A stretch of DNA of 64,000 nt from Piscinibacter sp. Lineage in GTDB: Bacteria > Pseudomonadota > Gammaproteobacteria > Burkholderiales > Burkholderiaceae_C. The position numbers and the translations under genes were made by a program. The notes beneath the pieces are model-generated. The model was not told the DNA's origin. It searched no databases and saw only the letters and a list, made by a program, of their open reading frames with translations. Below are positions 30,239 through 39,538 of the stretch, one piece after another (the stretch's first letter is position 1; each line of letters begins with the position of its first letter). The stretch lies in NCBI GenBank assembly GCA_017983795.1, contig JAGOAS010000016.1, positions 1 to 64,000 of the forward strand, given 5' to 3'.

Positions 30239-30961
30239 TCAGAGCGGCGCGCGGTAGAGCCACACCGGCTTGGCGCCGGCGCGGCGAAGCACGGCGGTTG
30301 CGCGCAGCCCCGGCGCCTCGAATTCGAGGCTGGCCAGCCAGGCGCCCGGGCGCAGCTCGCGGCGCGCCTTGTCCAGCGCGCGCGGCATGCTCTCGGGGCG
30401 CTGGAAGAGGTAGACCAGATCCTGCTGCGACCAGTCCGAGGCCCACAGGTCGCCGCGCGTGATGCGCGCGAAGCGGCAGCGCCAGGCGCAGGCGAGCCGC
30501 AGCGGCCAGCTCCACTCCACGCCGGAAAGCTGCGCCTGCGGGTATTCGCGATGCAGTTCGCGCAAGCCGTCGCCCAGGCCGCAGCCGGCGTCGAGCACGC
30601 GCGTCTCGGGCGGCAGCGGCACGAGGTGCGCCAGCCCTTGCAGCGCGCCGGCAGGCGTCGGAAACATGGGCGCATCGCGCCAGGTGTTGAGCGGGTAGAT
30701 CAGCGCCAGCGCGCCCAGCGCCAGCAGCCAGGCCCAGGCCGGCACGGCCGCGCCGAAGCCGGAAGCGGCCAGCGAGAGCGGAAAGCCCGCTGCCACGAAG
30801 ATGCGCCGCCAGCGCGTGGCCGCGGGCAGCGCGAGCACGAAGCCGAGCGCGGCCGCGAGCGCAAGCGCCAGCGGCAACGGCGCCGCCACGCGCGCCATGA
30901 CGATGAAGAGGGACCAGCAGGCCGCCCAGGCCAGCAGCGCCGGCAGCGGCCAGCGCAGCAT
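30239..30961 (-). CDS. Membrane-linked class I SAM methyltransferase-like protein
   Basis: This 240-aa protein has three to four N-terminal membrane helices (residues 5-95) joined to a small Rossmann methyltransferase domain. The AdoMet motif VLDAGCGLGDG lies at about 121-131, with an acidic residue after the second strand in SGVEWS. The substrate is unknown. The start overlaps the fliA stop (ATGA), so it is translationally coupled to the flagellar sigma factor, which is unusual for a methyltransferase. Confidence 0.75.
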   Translation of the reverse strand: MLRWPLPALLAWAACWSLFIVMARVAAPLPLALALAAALGFVLALPAATRWRRIFVAAGFPLSLAASGFGAAVPAWAWLLALGALALIYPLNTWRDAPMFPTPAGALQGLAHLVPLPPETRVLDAGCGLGDGLRELHREYPQAQLSGVEWSWPLRLACAWRCRFARITRGDLWASDWSQQDLVYLFQRPESMPRALDKARRELRPGAWLASLEFEAPGLRATAVLRRAGAKPVWLYRAPL

Positions 30962-31674
30962 CAGTACTCGCGCAGCTTGACGCGCAGGCGCGCGATCGAC
31001 TGGCTGTGCAGCTGGCAGACGCGCGACTCGGTGACCTTGAGCACCGCCGCGATCTCCTTGAGGTTCATGTCGTGCTCGTAGTACATCGACATCACGTACT
31101 GCTCGCGCTCGGGCAGGTGCTTGATGGCCTCCACCAGCGCCTCGCGCATGCGGTGGTCCTGCAGCTGGGCGAGCGGGTTGGCCTGCTCGTCGGCGACGTG
31201 GCGGTCGAGGTAGTCGTTGTCGCCCTCGTCGCCGCTCATGTCTTCCAGGTAGACCAGCTGGGTGCCGCGCACCTTGCCGAGCAGCTCCTGGTATTCGGTC
31301 AGGCTCAGGCCCATCTCGCGCGCGATCTCGCTCTCGGCCGGCGCGCGGCCGAGCTTCTGCTCGAGCTTGTGCACCGCGCTCTCGATCGAGCGCTGCTGCT
31401 TGCGCGTGCCGCGCGAGAGGTAGTCGTTGCCGCGCAGCTCGTCGAGCATCGCGCCGCGGATGCGCTGCGTCGCGAAGGTTTCGAACTGCACGCCCTGCGC
31501 CTCGTCGAAGCGGCTCAGCGCATCGGCCAGGCCGATCATGCCGACCTGGATCAGGTCGTCGAGCTCCACGTTGGCGGGCAGCTTGGCGATCATCTGGTGG
31601 GCGAGGCGCCGCACCAGCGGGCTGTACTGCTTGAGCATCGAATCGAGGTCGAGGCGGCCCTTGGCGGTGTACAT
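30961..31674 (-). CDS. fliA: Flagellar sigma factor sigma-28
   Basis: This 237-aa protein has sigma-70 regions 2, 3 and 4. Region 2 carries DLIQVGMIGLADAL and FETFATQRIRGAMLDELR. Region 4 ends with ESRVCQLHSQSIARLRVKL. It directs transcription of late flagellar, motility and chemotaxis genes and is held in check by FlgM, which is not in this window. It follows the flhG-like gene by 17 bp. Confidence 0.97.
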   Translation of the reverse strand: MYTAKGRLDLDSMLKQYSPLVRRLAHQMIAKLPANVELDDLIQVGMIGLADALSRFDEAQGVQFETFATQRIRGAMLDELRGNDYLSRGTRKQQRSIESAVHKLEQKLGRAPAESEIAREMGLSLTEYQELLGKVRGTQLVYLEDMSGDEGDNDYLDRHVADEQANPLAQLQDHRMREALVEAIKHLPEREQYVMSMYYEHDMNLKEIAAVLKVTESRVCQLHSQSIARLRVKLREY

Positions 31675-31691
31675 CGCTCTTGCTCCCGGGT

Positions 31692-32525
31692 TCAGTTCAT
31701 GGCCGAGCGTGCTTCGGCACGCTGCGGACGATCGACGTAATACGGCGTGGTGGCGGCCGCGGCGCGCGCGGAAGTCTCGACGCGCAGCGTCTCGCGCACC
31801 CAGCGGCGCAGCGCTTCGGCGGGCGGCTCGCTGGCATCGGTGGCGGGGTCGAGGCGCACCCAGTCGCGCAGCACGGCGCCGAGGAAGTCGTCGGCGCAGG
31901 TGGCGAGCTGGATGGCGATGCGCTCGGCGCGCGGCGAATTCGGCGCGGCGGCCAGCATCAGGTCGTGCACCACCAGGCCGGCGCGCTGCGTCAGCAGCTT
32001 GAGCGCGGCGTAGGCGTGCGTCACGCTGGCCGGCCGGTCGTCGGCCAGCAGCAGCGGGCGCACCAGGGCCGATTCGTCGCCGCTGCGGCGCGCCAGCTCG
32101 GCGCTGCGCGCGAACAGGCGGGCGAGCTCGGTGGCCGGCGCGTGCACCAGGATCACCTCGGCGCGCGGCGCGGCGTCGGTGAGCGCGGTCAGGAAGGGCG
32201 CGGTCGAGCCGGTGGCATCGACGTGGCGGATCGCCAGCCCGCGCGCAGCGAGGTACGAGACGCCCTCGGAGAGCGGCTCGATCGCATCGGCCAGGTCCAT
32301 CACCGCCAGCTCGGAGGGCGCACTGGCGCGCTCCGAGGCGTCGACCACCAGCACGTGCAGGCCCAGCTCGGTGAAGCCGGCGCACAGGCGCTCCAGCATC
32401 ACGCCGCCGAAGGCGACATGCGGGTTGGACACCACGGGAACCATCTGCACGCGCTTGCGGGCAAACAGCCGGCGCAGGCCATCGGCCTGGTCCAGCGGCA
32501 GGGGCTTGGAATCGAAGTCGCGCAT
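31692..32525 (-). CDS. flhG: FlhG/FleN-like protein without a P-loop
   Basis: This 277-aa protein occupies the flhG position between flhF and fliA. FlhG proteins are MinD-type ATPases that set flagellar number and activate the FlhF GTPase. The N-terminal activator motif DQAxxLR is present (DQADGLRRL at about residues 12-20). The following Walker A loop, normally KGGxGKT, is replaced by SNPHVAFGG, and later motifs are also weak. The protein may therefore work as a non-ATPase FlhF activator, or its function may have drifted. It starts 46 bp after flhF. Confidence 0.75.
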   Translation of the reverse strand: MRDFDSKPLPLDQADGLRRLFARKRVQMVPVVSNPHVAFGGVMLERLCAGFTELGLHVLVVDASERASAPSELAVMDLADAIEPLSEGVSYLAARGLAIRHVDATGSTAPFLTALTDAAPRAEVILVHAPATELARLFARSAELARRSGDESALVRPLLLADDRPASVTHAYAALKLLTQRAGLVVHDLMLAAAPNSPRAERIAIQLATCADDFLGAVLRDWVRLDPATDASEPPAEALRRWVRETLRVETSARAAAATTPYYVDRPQRAEARSAMN

Positions 32526-32571
32526 CGTCGGGCGGGAGCGGTAAATCGTTGTCGGTTGTTCTGGGTGCGGC

Positions 32572-34119
32572 TCAGTGCGCCGCAGCGGCCTGCAGCAGGC
32601 CGCTCTTCGGCGCCGCGAAGATCAGGTTGACGTCGCCGGAATCGAGCTTGTAGGCCGAGCTGCCGCCGCCGCGCAGCGCGCGGTGCGTCAGCGCGTTGGC
32701 CGACAGGCGGTGCCAGTCTTCCGGCACGCGCTGGCCGTTGGCCACACCGACGACCTTGAGCTTGTGGCGGATCAGCGCATCCAGCGCGGGGCCGAGCTTG
32801 ACCGCCTCGTCGAGCTTGGAGAGCACCACGCCGGCGCAGCTGGCGGCGCGGTAGGCGACCAGCACGTCCTCGATGGTCTCGCCCTGCGAAGCGGCGTTGA
32901 CCACCAGCAGGCGCTTGATGGCGCGGTGCTGCAGCATGTCGAGCAGCTCGCGGGTGCGGCTGTCGCGCTGCGCCATGCCGGCGGTGTCGATCAGCACCAT
33001 CTTCTTGCCCGCCAGCAGCTCCAGCAGGTCTTCCAGCGAGGCGCGGTCGTGCGCGGTGTGCACCGGCACGCCGAGGATGCGGCCGTAGGCGCGCAGCTGC
33101 TCGTGGGCGCCGAGGCGGTAGGCGTCGAGCGTGATCAGGCCGAGGTTGCCGGCGCCGTACTTGGCGGCGAAGGCGGCGGCGATCTTGGCCGTCGAGGTGG
33201 TCTTGCCGACGCCGGTGGCGCCGACCATCGCGTAGACGCCGCCCTGGTCTTCCAGTGCGCCGTCGACCTCGCCGGTGAGGATGTTGCGCTCCAGCACCGA
33301 GGCGGCCCAGCTCATCTCGTCGCTGACCTCGTGCGGCATCGCCTCGGCGAGCTTGCGGATCAGCGCCGGCGAGAAGCCGGCATCGAGCAGCTTCTGCGTC
33401 AGGCGCGCCTGCGCCGGCTGGCGCTGCAGCTTTTCCATGAAGGCGAGCGCGCCGAAGCGTTCTTCGATCAGGCCCTTCACCTGGCGCAGCTCGCGGATCA
33501 TCTCTTCCTGGTCGCGGCGCGTGGCCACGGGCGCGGCGGGCTCGGCGGCCGGCGTGTCGTGCAGCACCGGCACGGCGATCGCCGGCTTGGGCGGCTGCAC
33601 GGCGGCGGCCGGCGCGCTCATGCGCTGCTGCAGCGGCGCCGCGGCGACCGGTTGCGGCACGGGCTGCGCCACGGCTTGCGGCGGGGCCGGCGGCACCTCG
33701 GTATACGAGCCGATGATGGGCATGTCGACCGCGTCGTCGGGGAAGCGCGAGACCTCGCTCATCGCTTCCTGGCGGCGCTTGAGCATGCGCTCGCGCACGA
33801 AGTCCTGGAACGACAGCGTGCTCATCGAGAGCTTGCGCACGTCGTCTTCCACCGGCGCGGCAATCTCCGGCTCGATGCGCTCGGCCAGGCCCTTGCCTTT
33901 GCGTGCCGGCGGCGTCTGCTTGACGGCCGGTGCGCTCACCTTCGGGGCGGTGGCCGAGATCTGCTCGATGTGCGCCATGCCCTCGGGCGCCATCGCCAGC
34001 ACCTCCACGCCTTCGGCGCAGGGCTTGGTGGAGAGCACGACGGCGTCTTCGCCGAAGGCCTGGCGCACCAGGGTCAGGGCCTCGCGCGACGTGCGGGCGG
34101 TGAATCGTTTGCAGTTCAT
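32572..34119 (-). CDS. flhF: Flagellar placement GTPase FlhF
   Basis: This 515-aa protein has a variable N-terminal B domain and linker (to about residue 230), then the NG GTPase domain of the SRP family. Visible motifs are the P-loop GATGVGKTTSTAKI, DTAGMAQRDSRT and LSKLDE. It recruits early flagellar parts to the cell pole. Its start overlaps the flhA stop by 4 bp. Confidence 0.95.
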   Translation of the reverse strand: MNCKRFTARTSREALTLVRQAFGEDAVVLSTKPCAEGVEVLAMAPEGMAHIEQISATAPKVSAPAVKQTPPARKGKGLAERIEPEIAAPVEDDVRKLSMSTLSFQDFVRERMLKRRQEAMSEVSRFPDDAVDMPIIGSYTEVPPAPPQAVAQPVPQPVAAAPLQQRMSAPAAAVQPPKPAIAVPVLHDTPAAEPAAPVATRRDQEEMIRELRQVKGLIEERFGALAFMEKLQRQPAQARLTQKLLDAGFSPALIRKLAEAMPHEVSDEMSWAASVLERNILTGEVDGALEDQGGVYAMVGATGVGKTTSTAKIAAAFAAKYGAGNLGLITLDAYRLGAHEQLRAYGRILGVPVHTAHDRASLEDLLELLAGKKMVLIDTAGMAQRDSRTRELLDMLQHRAIKRLLVVNAASQGETIEDVLVAYRAASCAGVVLSKLDEAVKLGPALDALIRHKLKVVGVANGQRVPEDWHRLSANALTHRALRGGGSSAYKLDSGDVNLIFAAPKSGLLQAAAAH

Positions 34120-36203
34120 GCGGCACCTCCGATGACGGAACCGATGCGGATCGAATGGGTTTCAGGAATCTCGCTGTGGCCGAGCACGCGCAGCCGCGGC
34201 GCGGCGCGCTTGAGCAGCCGGGCCATGGGGGCGCGAATCATGTCGGGCACCAGCAGGCAGGCCGGCACGCCCAGGTCTTCCTGGCGCTTGGCCGAATCGG
34301 CCGCGCTGCGCGCCAGCGTGTCGGCCACGCCGGGGTCGAGCACCGCGCCGTGCGGCGAATTCAGCGCCTGCGTCACCAGGCGCTCGAGGTCGGGTTCGAG
34401 GGCGATCACGTCCAGCTCCCTGGCCGGCCCGTAGATCTGCTGCACGATCGCCGGCGCCAAGTGGATGCGGATGCGGCGCGCCAGCTCGGCCGGGTCGGTC
34501 ACCGTGGCGGCATGCTCGGCCAGGCATTCGACGATCGAGCGCATGTCGCGGATGTGCACGCCTTCTTCCAGCAAGAGCTGGAGCACCTTCTGCAGTGTGG
34601 CGATTCCGACCATCTTGGGCACGACGTCTTCGATCAGCTTCGGGGCCAGCTTGGTCACGTGTTCGACCAGCTGTTGCGTCTCGACGCGTCCGAGCAACTT
34701 GGCCGCGTGGAGTTGCATCAAGTGTGAGAGATGGGTCGCCACCACGGTCGAGCAATCAACGACGGTAAATCCGCCCATCTGCGCTGCTTCGCGCTGGCGC
34801 TCCTCGATCCACACCGCGGGCAGGCCGAAGGCCGGGTCGACGGTGCGCGTGCCGATGAGGTTGGTGCTCGCTCCACCCGGGTTGATCGCCAGCAGCATGC
34901 CGGGATAGGCCTCGCCCTCGCCCACCACCGCGCCGCGCAGCGTGATGCGGTAGGCGCTGGGCTTGAGCTCGAGGTTGTCGCGGATGTGCACCGGCGGCGG
35001 CAGGAAACCGACGTCCTGCGCGAACTTCTTGCGCACGCCCTTGATGCGCGCCAGCAGGTCGCCCTGGCGCGTCTTGTCGACCAGCGCGATGAGGCGGTAG
35101 CCCACTTCCAGGCCCAGCGTGTCGACCGGCTGCAGGTCGTCCCAGGTCGCTTCCGGATTCGCCTGCGCGGCTTCGGCCGGGCGCACCGGCTCGCGCTCCT
35201 TGGCCTTGCGCTCGCGCTCCTTCATCCACCAGGCGGCGTAGCCGAGCGCCGAGCCGAGGGTGATGAACACCAGGTTGGGCATGCCCGGGATCAGGCCCAG
35301 CGCGCCGATGATGCCGGCGGTGATGGCCAGCGAGCGCGGCGAGTTGAACACCTGGCGGGCGATCTGGCTGCCGACGTCCTGCTCCTTGCCGACGCGCGAC
35401 ACCACCATCGCCGCCGCCACCGAGATCAAGAGCGCCGGGATCTGCGCCACCAGCGCATCGCCGATGGCCAGCAGGATGTAGCTGTTGGCGGCTTCCGCGG
35501 CCGACAGGTCGTGCTGCGCCACGCCGATCACGAAGCCGCCGATGATGTTGATGAAGAGGATCAGCAGGCCGGCCATCGCGTCGCCGCGCACGAACTTGCT
35601 GGCACCGTCCATGGAGCCGAAGAACTCCGCCTCGTCGCCGACTTCCTGGCGGCGCCGGCGCGCTTCCTTCTCGTCGATCAGCCCGGCGTTCAGGTCGGCG
35701 TCGATCGCCATCTGCTTGCCCGGCATCGCATCGAGCGTGAAGCGCGCGCCGACTTCGGCGATGCGCTCGGCGCCCTTGGTGACGACGATGAAGTTGATCA
35801 CCACCAGGATGGCGAAGACGATCAGGCCGACCGCGAAGTTGCCGCCGATCAGGAAGTGGCCGAAGGATTCGATCACCTTGCCGGCCGCGCCCGGGCCGGT
35901 GTGGCCGTCCATCAGCACCACGCGCGTGGAGGCCACGTTGAGCGACAGGCGCAGCAGCGTGGTCAGCAGGATCACCGTCGGGAAGGCGGCGAAGTCCAGT
36001 GGCTTGATCATGTAGGCCGCCACCATCAGCACCATCAGCGCCATCGCGATGTTGAAGGTGAACAGCAGGTCCAGCGCGAAGGCCGGCAGCGGCAGCACCA
36101 TCATCGCCAGGATCATCACCACGGCGACGGGCGCCATCAGCGCGCGCAAGGCGCGGCCGTCGGCGCCGAGCATGGAGCGCAGCTGCTGGGCGAGCGGGTT
36201 CAT
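34116..36203 (-). CDS. flhA: Flagellar export gate protein FlhA
   Basis: This 695-aa protein has eight predicted membrane helices in the N-terminal 320 residues, with the conserved FHIPEP-type cytoplasmic loop region. The large C-terminal cytoplasmic domain binds export chaperones. It forms the ring of the flagellar type III export gate with FlhB. It overlaps flhB upstream and flhF downstream by 4 bp each. Confidence 0.97.
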   Translation of the reverse strand: MNPLAQQLRSMLGADGRALRALMAPVAVVMILAMMVLPLPAFALDLLFTFNIAMALMVLMVAAYMIKPLDFAAFPTVILLTTLLRLSLNVASTRVVLMDGHTGPGAAGKVIESFGHFLIGGNFAVGLIVFAILVVINFIVVTKGAERIAEVGARFTLDAMPGKQMAIDADLNAGLIDEKEARRRRQEVGDEAEFFGSMDGASKFVRGDAMAGLLILFINIIGGFVIGVAQHDLSAAEAANSYILLAIGDALVAQIPALLISVAAAMVVSRVGKEQDVGSQIARQVFNSPRSLAITAGIIGALGLIPGMPNLVFITLGSALGYAAWWMKERERKAKEREPVRPAEAAQANPEATWDDLQPVDTLGLEVGYRLIALVDKTRQGDLLARIKGVRKKFAQDVGFLPPPVHIRDNLELKPSAYRITLRGAVVGEGEAYPGMLLAINPGGASTNLIGTRTVDPAFGLPAVWIEERQREAAQMGGFTVVDCSTVVATHLSHLMQLHAAKLLGRVETQQLVEHVTKLAPKLIEDVVPKMVGIATLQKVLQLLLEEGVHIRDMRSIVECLAEHAATVTDPAELARRIRIHLAPAIVQQIYGPARELDVIALEPDLERLVTQALNSPHGAVLDPGVADTLARSAADSAKRQEDLGVPACLLVPDMIRAPMARLLKRAAPRLRVLGHSEIPETHSIRIGSVIGGAA

Positions 36204-37363
36204 TCGTAGAGCTCCATGTCAGGCGCCGGGGTGTTGTGCGGGTCGAGCTCCGGTGGCACCGGCAGCTCGGGCAGCGCACCCGGCGCGGGGCCGCGGCCGG
36301 CGAGCGCGGCGCGCAGCTGGTAGACGTAGGCCAGCACCTGGGCCACCGCGGCGAACAGCGCCTGCGGGATCTCCTGGTCCAGCTTGGTGTGGGCGTAGAG
36401 CGCGCGGGCCAGCATCGGCGCCTCGAGCACCGGCACCTGCGCGCCCTTGGCGAGGTCGCGGATCTTCAGCGCCAGCAGGTCCACGCCCTTGGCGACCACG
36501 CGCGGCGCGGCCATCTTGCCGTCTTCGTATTTGATCGCCACGGCGTAGTGGGTCGGGTTCATCACCACCAGGTCGGCCTTGGGGATGGCGGCCAGCATGC
36601 GGCGGCGCGAGACCTCGCGCATCTTGGCCTTCTGCTTGCCCTTGACCTCCTGGTTGCCCTCCGACTCCTTGTGCTCCTGCTTGGCTTCCTGGTGGCTCAT
36701 CTTCAGGCGGTCGGCGTGCAGCTTGCGCTGCAGCGGCACGTCGATGCCGGCGAAGGCGGCCAGCGCCAGCACCAGCAGGGCGAGGCCGCCGAGCACCGTG
36801 CTCGCGCCCGACTCCACCGCCGCCGGCAGGCTCATGCCCAGCAGGGAAGCGAAGTCGCCCACGTGGGCCTTCAGGTAGAGCGCGCCGATCGTGCCGAGGA
36901 TGAGCGCGAGCACGCAGGCCTTGAGCGTCTCGACCAGCTGCTGCTTGGAGAACAGCCGCCCGACGCCGGTGATCGGGTTCAGGAAGGCGAATTTGGGCTG
37001 CAGCGGCTTGAGCGTGAAGTTCAGGCCACCCGAGGCAGCGCTCACGCCCACGGCCACCAGCGTCATCAGCAGGCCCAGCGGCAGCACCATCCACATCATC
37101 GTGGCGGTCAGCTCGGCCAGTCGTTCGAGCATGGCCTGCGGGTTGGCCACGGTGCGGGCGTCGAACTGCAGCGCCTGCACCAGGCGCGCCTTCAGCCAGC
37201 CGGTGGCCCAGGGCATGGCGGCCACCAGCACCGCGCCGCCCACGGCGATGGCCGCGAAGTGGCCGAGGTCGCGCGAGCGCGGCACCTGGCCCTGCTCGCG
37301 CGCTTTCTGCAGCTTGCGGGCTGAGGCTGGGAGATTGCGGTCCTGTGCGTCCTGGTCGGCCAT
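36200..37363 (-). CDS. flhB: Flagellar export switch protein FlhB
   Basis: This 387-aa protein has four membrane helices and a C-terminal domain with the self-cleaving NPTH motif (VVMNPTHYAVAIKYE). The NPTH motif drives the switch from rod/hook to filament export. A short Pro-rich tail follows. The gene starts a new transcription unit downstream of the cheZ terminator, with 75 bp between that terminator and its ATG. Confidence 0.97.
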   Translation of the reverse strand: MADQDAQDRNLPASARKLQKAREQGQVPRSRDLGHFAAIAVGGAVLVAAMPWATGWLKARLVQALQFDARTVANPQAMLERLAELTATMMWMVLPLGLLMTLVAVGVSAASGGLNFTLKPLQPKFAFLNPITGVGRLFSKQQLVETLKACVLALILGTIGALYLKAHVGDFASLLGMSLPAAVESGASTVLGGLALLVLALAAFAGIDVPLQRKLHADRLKMSHQEAKQEHKESEGNQEVKGKQKAKMREVSRRRMLAAIPKADLVVMNPTHYAVAIKYEDGKMAAPRVVAKGVDLLALKIRDLAKGAQVPVLEAPMLARALYAHTKLDQEIPQALFAAVAQVLAYVYQLRAALAGRGPAPGALPELPVPPELDPHNTPAPDMELYE

Positions 37364-37438
37364 GGCGTGACGCCCCGTTCGAAGGGGGCCAGGCCATTGT
37401 TCCGGGCGGTCCTGCGAACTTGAGCCGGAAGAGAACGC

Positions 37439-37462
37439 AAAAAGGGCCGCTTATCGCGGCCC
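37439..37462 (-). terminator. Terminator after cheZ
   Basis: GGGCCGC and GCGGCCC form a 7-bp stem with a 5-base loop, followed on the minus strand by TTTTT. It lies about 30 bp after the cheZ stop and separates the motAB-cheYZ unit from flhB. Confidence 0.88.
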
Positions 37463-37490
37463 TCTCGGTGGGATGTGACGCAGTTCCCGC

Positions 37491-38123
37491 TCAGAAACCG
37501 AGGCTGGCCAGCAGGTCGTCGACTTCCGCCTGGTCCTTGACCACGTCGGTGCGGCCTTCCGGGTTCACCACCGGCCCATTCAGCACGGCGGCCTCGACCT
37601 TCTGCGCCTGCTCGGGCGGCGCGGCCTGCACCAGCAGCTTGACCAGGCTGTCTTCCAGCTCGGTGGCCAGCGAGACCACCTTGGCCACCACCTGGCCGGT
37701 GAGGTCGTGGAAATCCTGCGCCAGCATGATGTCGGTGAGGTGCTGGTCGATGCGCGCGGTGGCGGCCTCGACGTCGCCGACGAAATTCATCACCGCGCCC
37801 GAGGCCACGGCCTTGACCGGGTCCTTGACGATGGCCTCGGCGATGCGGCGCGTCTCGCTGCTGATGTGCGCGTGGTCGACCTTCGCACTGTCGACCGAGT
37901 TGAGCACCTTGTTGGCGGCGTCGCTGGTCTTGCTGGCGATGTAGTTGAGGCGGCTGCGCGCGTCGGGCAGGCCGTCGGCGGCGATCTGCAGCTTGGGCAT
38001 CACGCCCAGCTGCGTCAGCGTGTCGTGCAGCTGGCGCGTGATCATGCCGAGCTGGTGGAACACCTCGGGCGAGGCGCCGGCGGCCATCTGCGGCGCCAGG
38101 TCGGACAGGTCATCCATCTTCAT
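37491..38123 (-). CDS. cheZ: Chemotaxis phosphatase CheZ
   Basis: This 210-aa helical protein carries the CheZ active-site segment DFHDLTGQVV, with the acid and glutamine that dephosphorylate CheY, and a C-terminal CheY-binding tail (DDLLASLGF). The start at 38123 is preceded by a purine-rich site. It is 25 bp downstream of cheY. Confidence 0.95.
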   Translation of the reverse strand: MKMDDLSDLAPQMAAGASPEVFHQLGMITRQLHDTLTQLGVMPKLQIAADGLPDARSRLNYIASKTSDAANKVLNSVDSAKVDHAHISSETRRIAEAIVKDPVKAVASGAVMNFVGDVEAATARIDQHLTDIMLAQDFHDLTGQVVAKVVSLATELEDSLVKLLVQAAPPEQAQKVEAAVLNGPVVNPEGRTDVVKDQAEVDDLLASLGF

Positions 38124-38148
38124 GTTGTTGTCCCTGGTTGGCAGCCGT

Positions 38149-38547
38149 TCAGGCCGTGGCGGCGAGCTTCTGCATGATCTTCTGCACCTTCTCTTCCAAG
38201 GTGGCCTTGGTGAAGGGCTTGACGATGTAGCCGGCGGCACCTTCCTGGGCGGCGCGCACGATGTCTTCCTTGCGCGCCTCGGCGGTGACCATCAGCACCG
38301 GCAGGTGCTTGAGCGACTCGTCCTTCTTGATCGCGCCCAGCAGCTCGAAGCCGTTCATGTTCGGCATGTTGATGTCGCTGACCACGAAGTCGTACTTGGC
38401 GCTCTTGAGCATGTTGAGCGCGACGGCGCCGTCTTCCGCCTCCTCGGCGTTGTTGCAGCCCATCTCCTTGAGCAGGCCGCGCACGATGCGGCGCATGGTG
38501 GAGAAGTCGTCGACGATCAGGAATTTCAGGTCGCTGGGGGTGCTCAT
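38149..38547 (-). CDS. cheY: Chemotaxis response regulator CheY
   Basis: This 132-aa single receiver domain has the acidic pair in VDDFSTMRR, the phosphorylated aspartate in [12 protein letters not shown], the threonine in MVTAEA and the lysine in VKPF. CheY~P binds the flagellar switch. It sits between motB (28 bp) and cheZ (25 bp). Confidence 0.98.
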   Translation of the reverse strand: MSTPSDLKFLIVDDFSTMRRIVRGLLKEMGCNNAEEAEDGAVALNMLKSAKYDFVVSDINMPNMNGFELLGAIKKDESLKHLPVLMVTAEARKEDIVRAAQEGAAGYIVKPFTKATLEEKVQKIMQKLAATA

Positions 38548-38575
38548 GGCGGGCCTCGGAAAGCTGCTCGGGTGT

Positions 38576-39538
38576 TTATCGGGCGGGCGGCACGAAAGTT
38601 GAGACCGGCTCGACCACCTTGTGGTCGACCAGTTCCGGCGTTTCGGCGGCTTCGGGCTCGGGCGGCGCGGCCGGCTTGAGGATGCGCTCCTCCGCCTCGC
38701 GGTTCATCACGATGATGCTGATGCGGCGGTTCGCCGGGCTGGCCGGGTCGGCGGGCTCGATGAGCTGGCTGGAGGCCAGGCCCTGCACGCGCAGCACGTG
38801 CTCGTCGGGCAGGCCGCCCATCACCAGCTCGCGGCGCGAGGCGTTGGCGCGGTCGCTGGAGAGCTCCCAGTTGCCGTAGCCGCGGTCGCCGGCGGCGAAG
38901 CGCTGCGCGTCGGTGTGGCCTTCCAGCGTCAGCCGGTTGGGCACCTCGGCGAGCACGGCGCCGATCTCGCGCAGCAGGTCGCGCATGTAGGGCTGCACCA
39001 CGGCGCTGCCGCTGTCGAACATGGCGCGGTTGAGCTCGTCGACGATCTGGATGCGCAGGCCGTCGGCGGTCATGTCCAGGCGGATCTGCGACTTCATCGC
39101 CGCCAGCTTGGGGTTGGAGGCGAGCACCTCCTCGACCTTTTCCTTGATGGCCTGCAGCTTGGCCAGCTCGGCGCGCTTCTGGTCTGCCTTGAGCGCCTGC
39201 AGGTTGAGGGTGCGCTTCCTGGCCTCGACCTCGCCCTGCTTGACCTGGCCGCCGCTGCGCGAGAGATCCGCGCCGCCGCCCTTGATGATCGAGGAGGAGT
39301 CGCCCGAGCCGGAGCCGCCGAACATCGCCACCTTCAGCGGCGAGTTGAAATAGTCGGCGATGCCCTTCTTGTCGCCCTCGGTGGTGGAGCCGAGCAGCCA
39401 CATCAGCAGGAAGAAGGCCATCATGGCCGTCACGAAGTCGGCATAGGCGATCTTCCAGGCGCCGCCGTGGTGTCCGTGGCCGCCCTTCTTGATCTTCTTG
39501 ACGATGATCGGCTGGAGCTTCTTGCTGTCGCCGGCCAT
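38576..39538 (-). CDS. motB: Flagellar stator protein MotB
   Basis: This 320-aa protein has one membrane helix with the proton-binding aspartate in [12 protein letters not shown], a plug/linker region and a C-terminal OmpA-like peptidoglycan-binding domain ([10 protein letters not shown]). It forms the stator with MotA. Its start directly abuts the motA stop. The His-rich [11 protein letters not shown]-terminus is typical of betaproteobacterial MotB. Confidence 0.97.
   Translation of the reverse strand: MAGDSKKLQPIIVKKIKKGGHGHHGGAWKIAYADFVTAMMAFFLLMWLLGSTTEGDKKGIADYFNSPLKVAMFGGSGSGDSSSIIKGGGADLSRSGGQVKQGEVEARKRTLNLQALKADQKRAELAKLQAIKEKVEEVLASNPKLAAMKSQIRLDMTADGLRIQIVDELNRAMFDSGSAVVQPYMRDLLREIGAVLAEVPNRLTLEGHTDAQRFAAGDRGYGNWELSSDRANASRRELVMGGLPDEHVLRVQGLASSQLIEPADPASPANRRISIIVMNREAEERILKPAAPPEPEAAETPELVDHKVVEPVSTFVPPAR

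Noticed and set aside
37364-37438. Sigma-28 promoter for flhB
   Set aside because: A CTCAAGTT box is present but the -10 region (CCGGAACA) is too far from consensus; an FlhDC-activated promoter is more likely.
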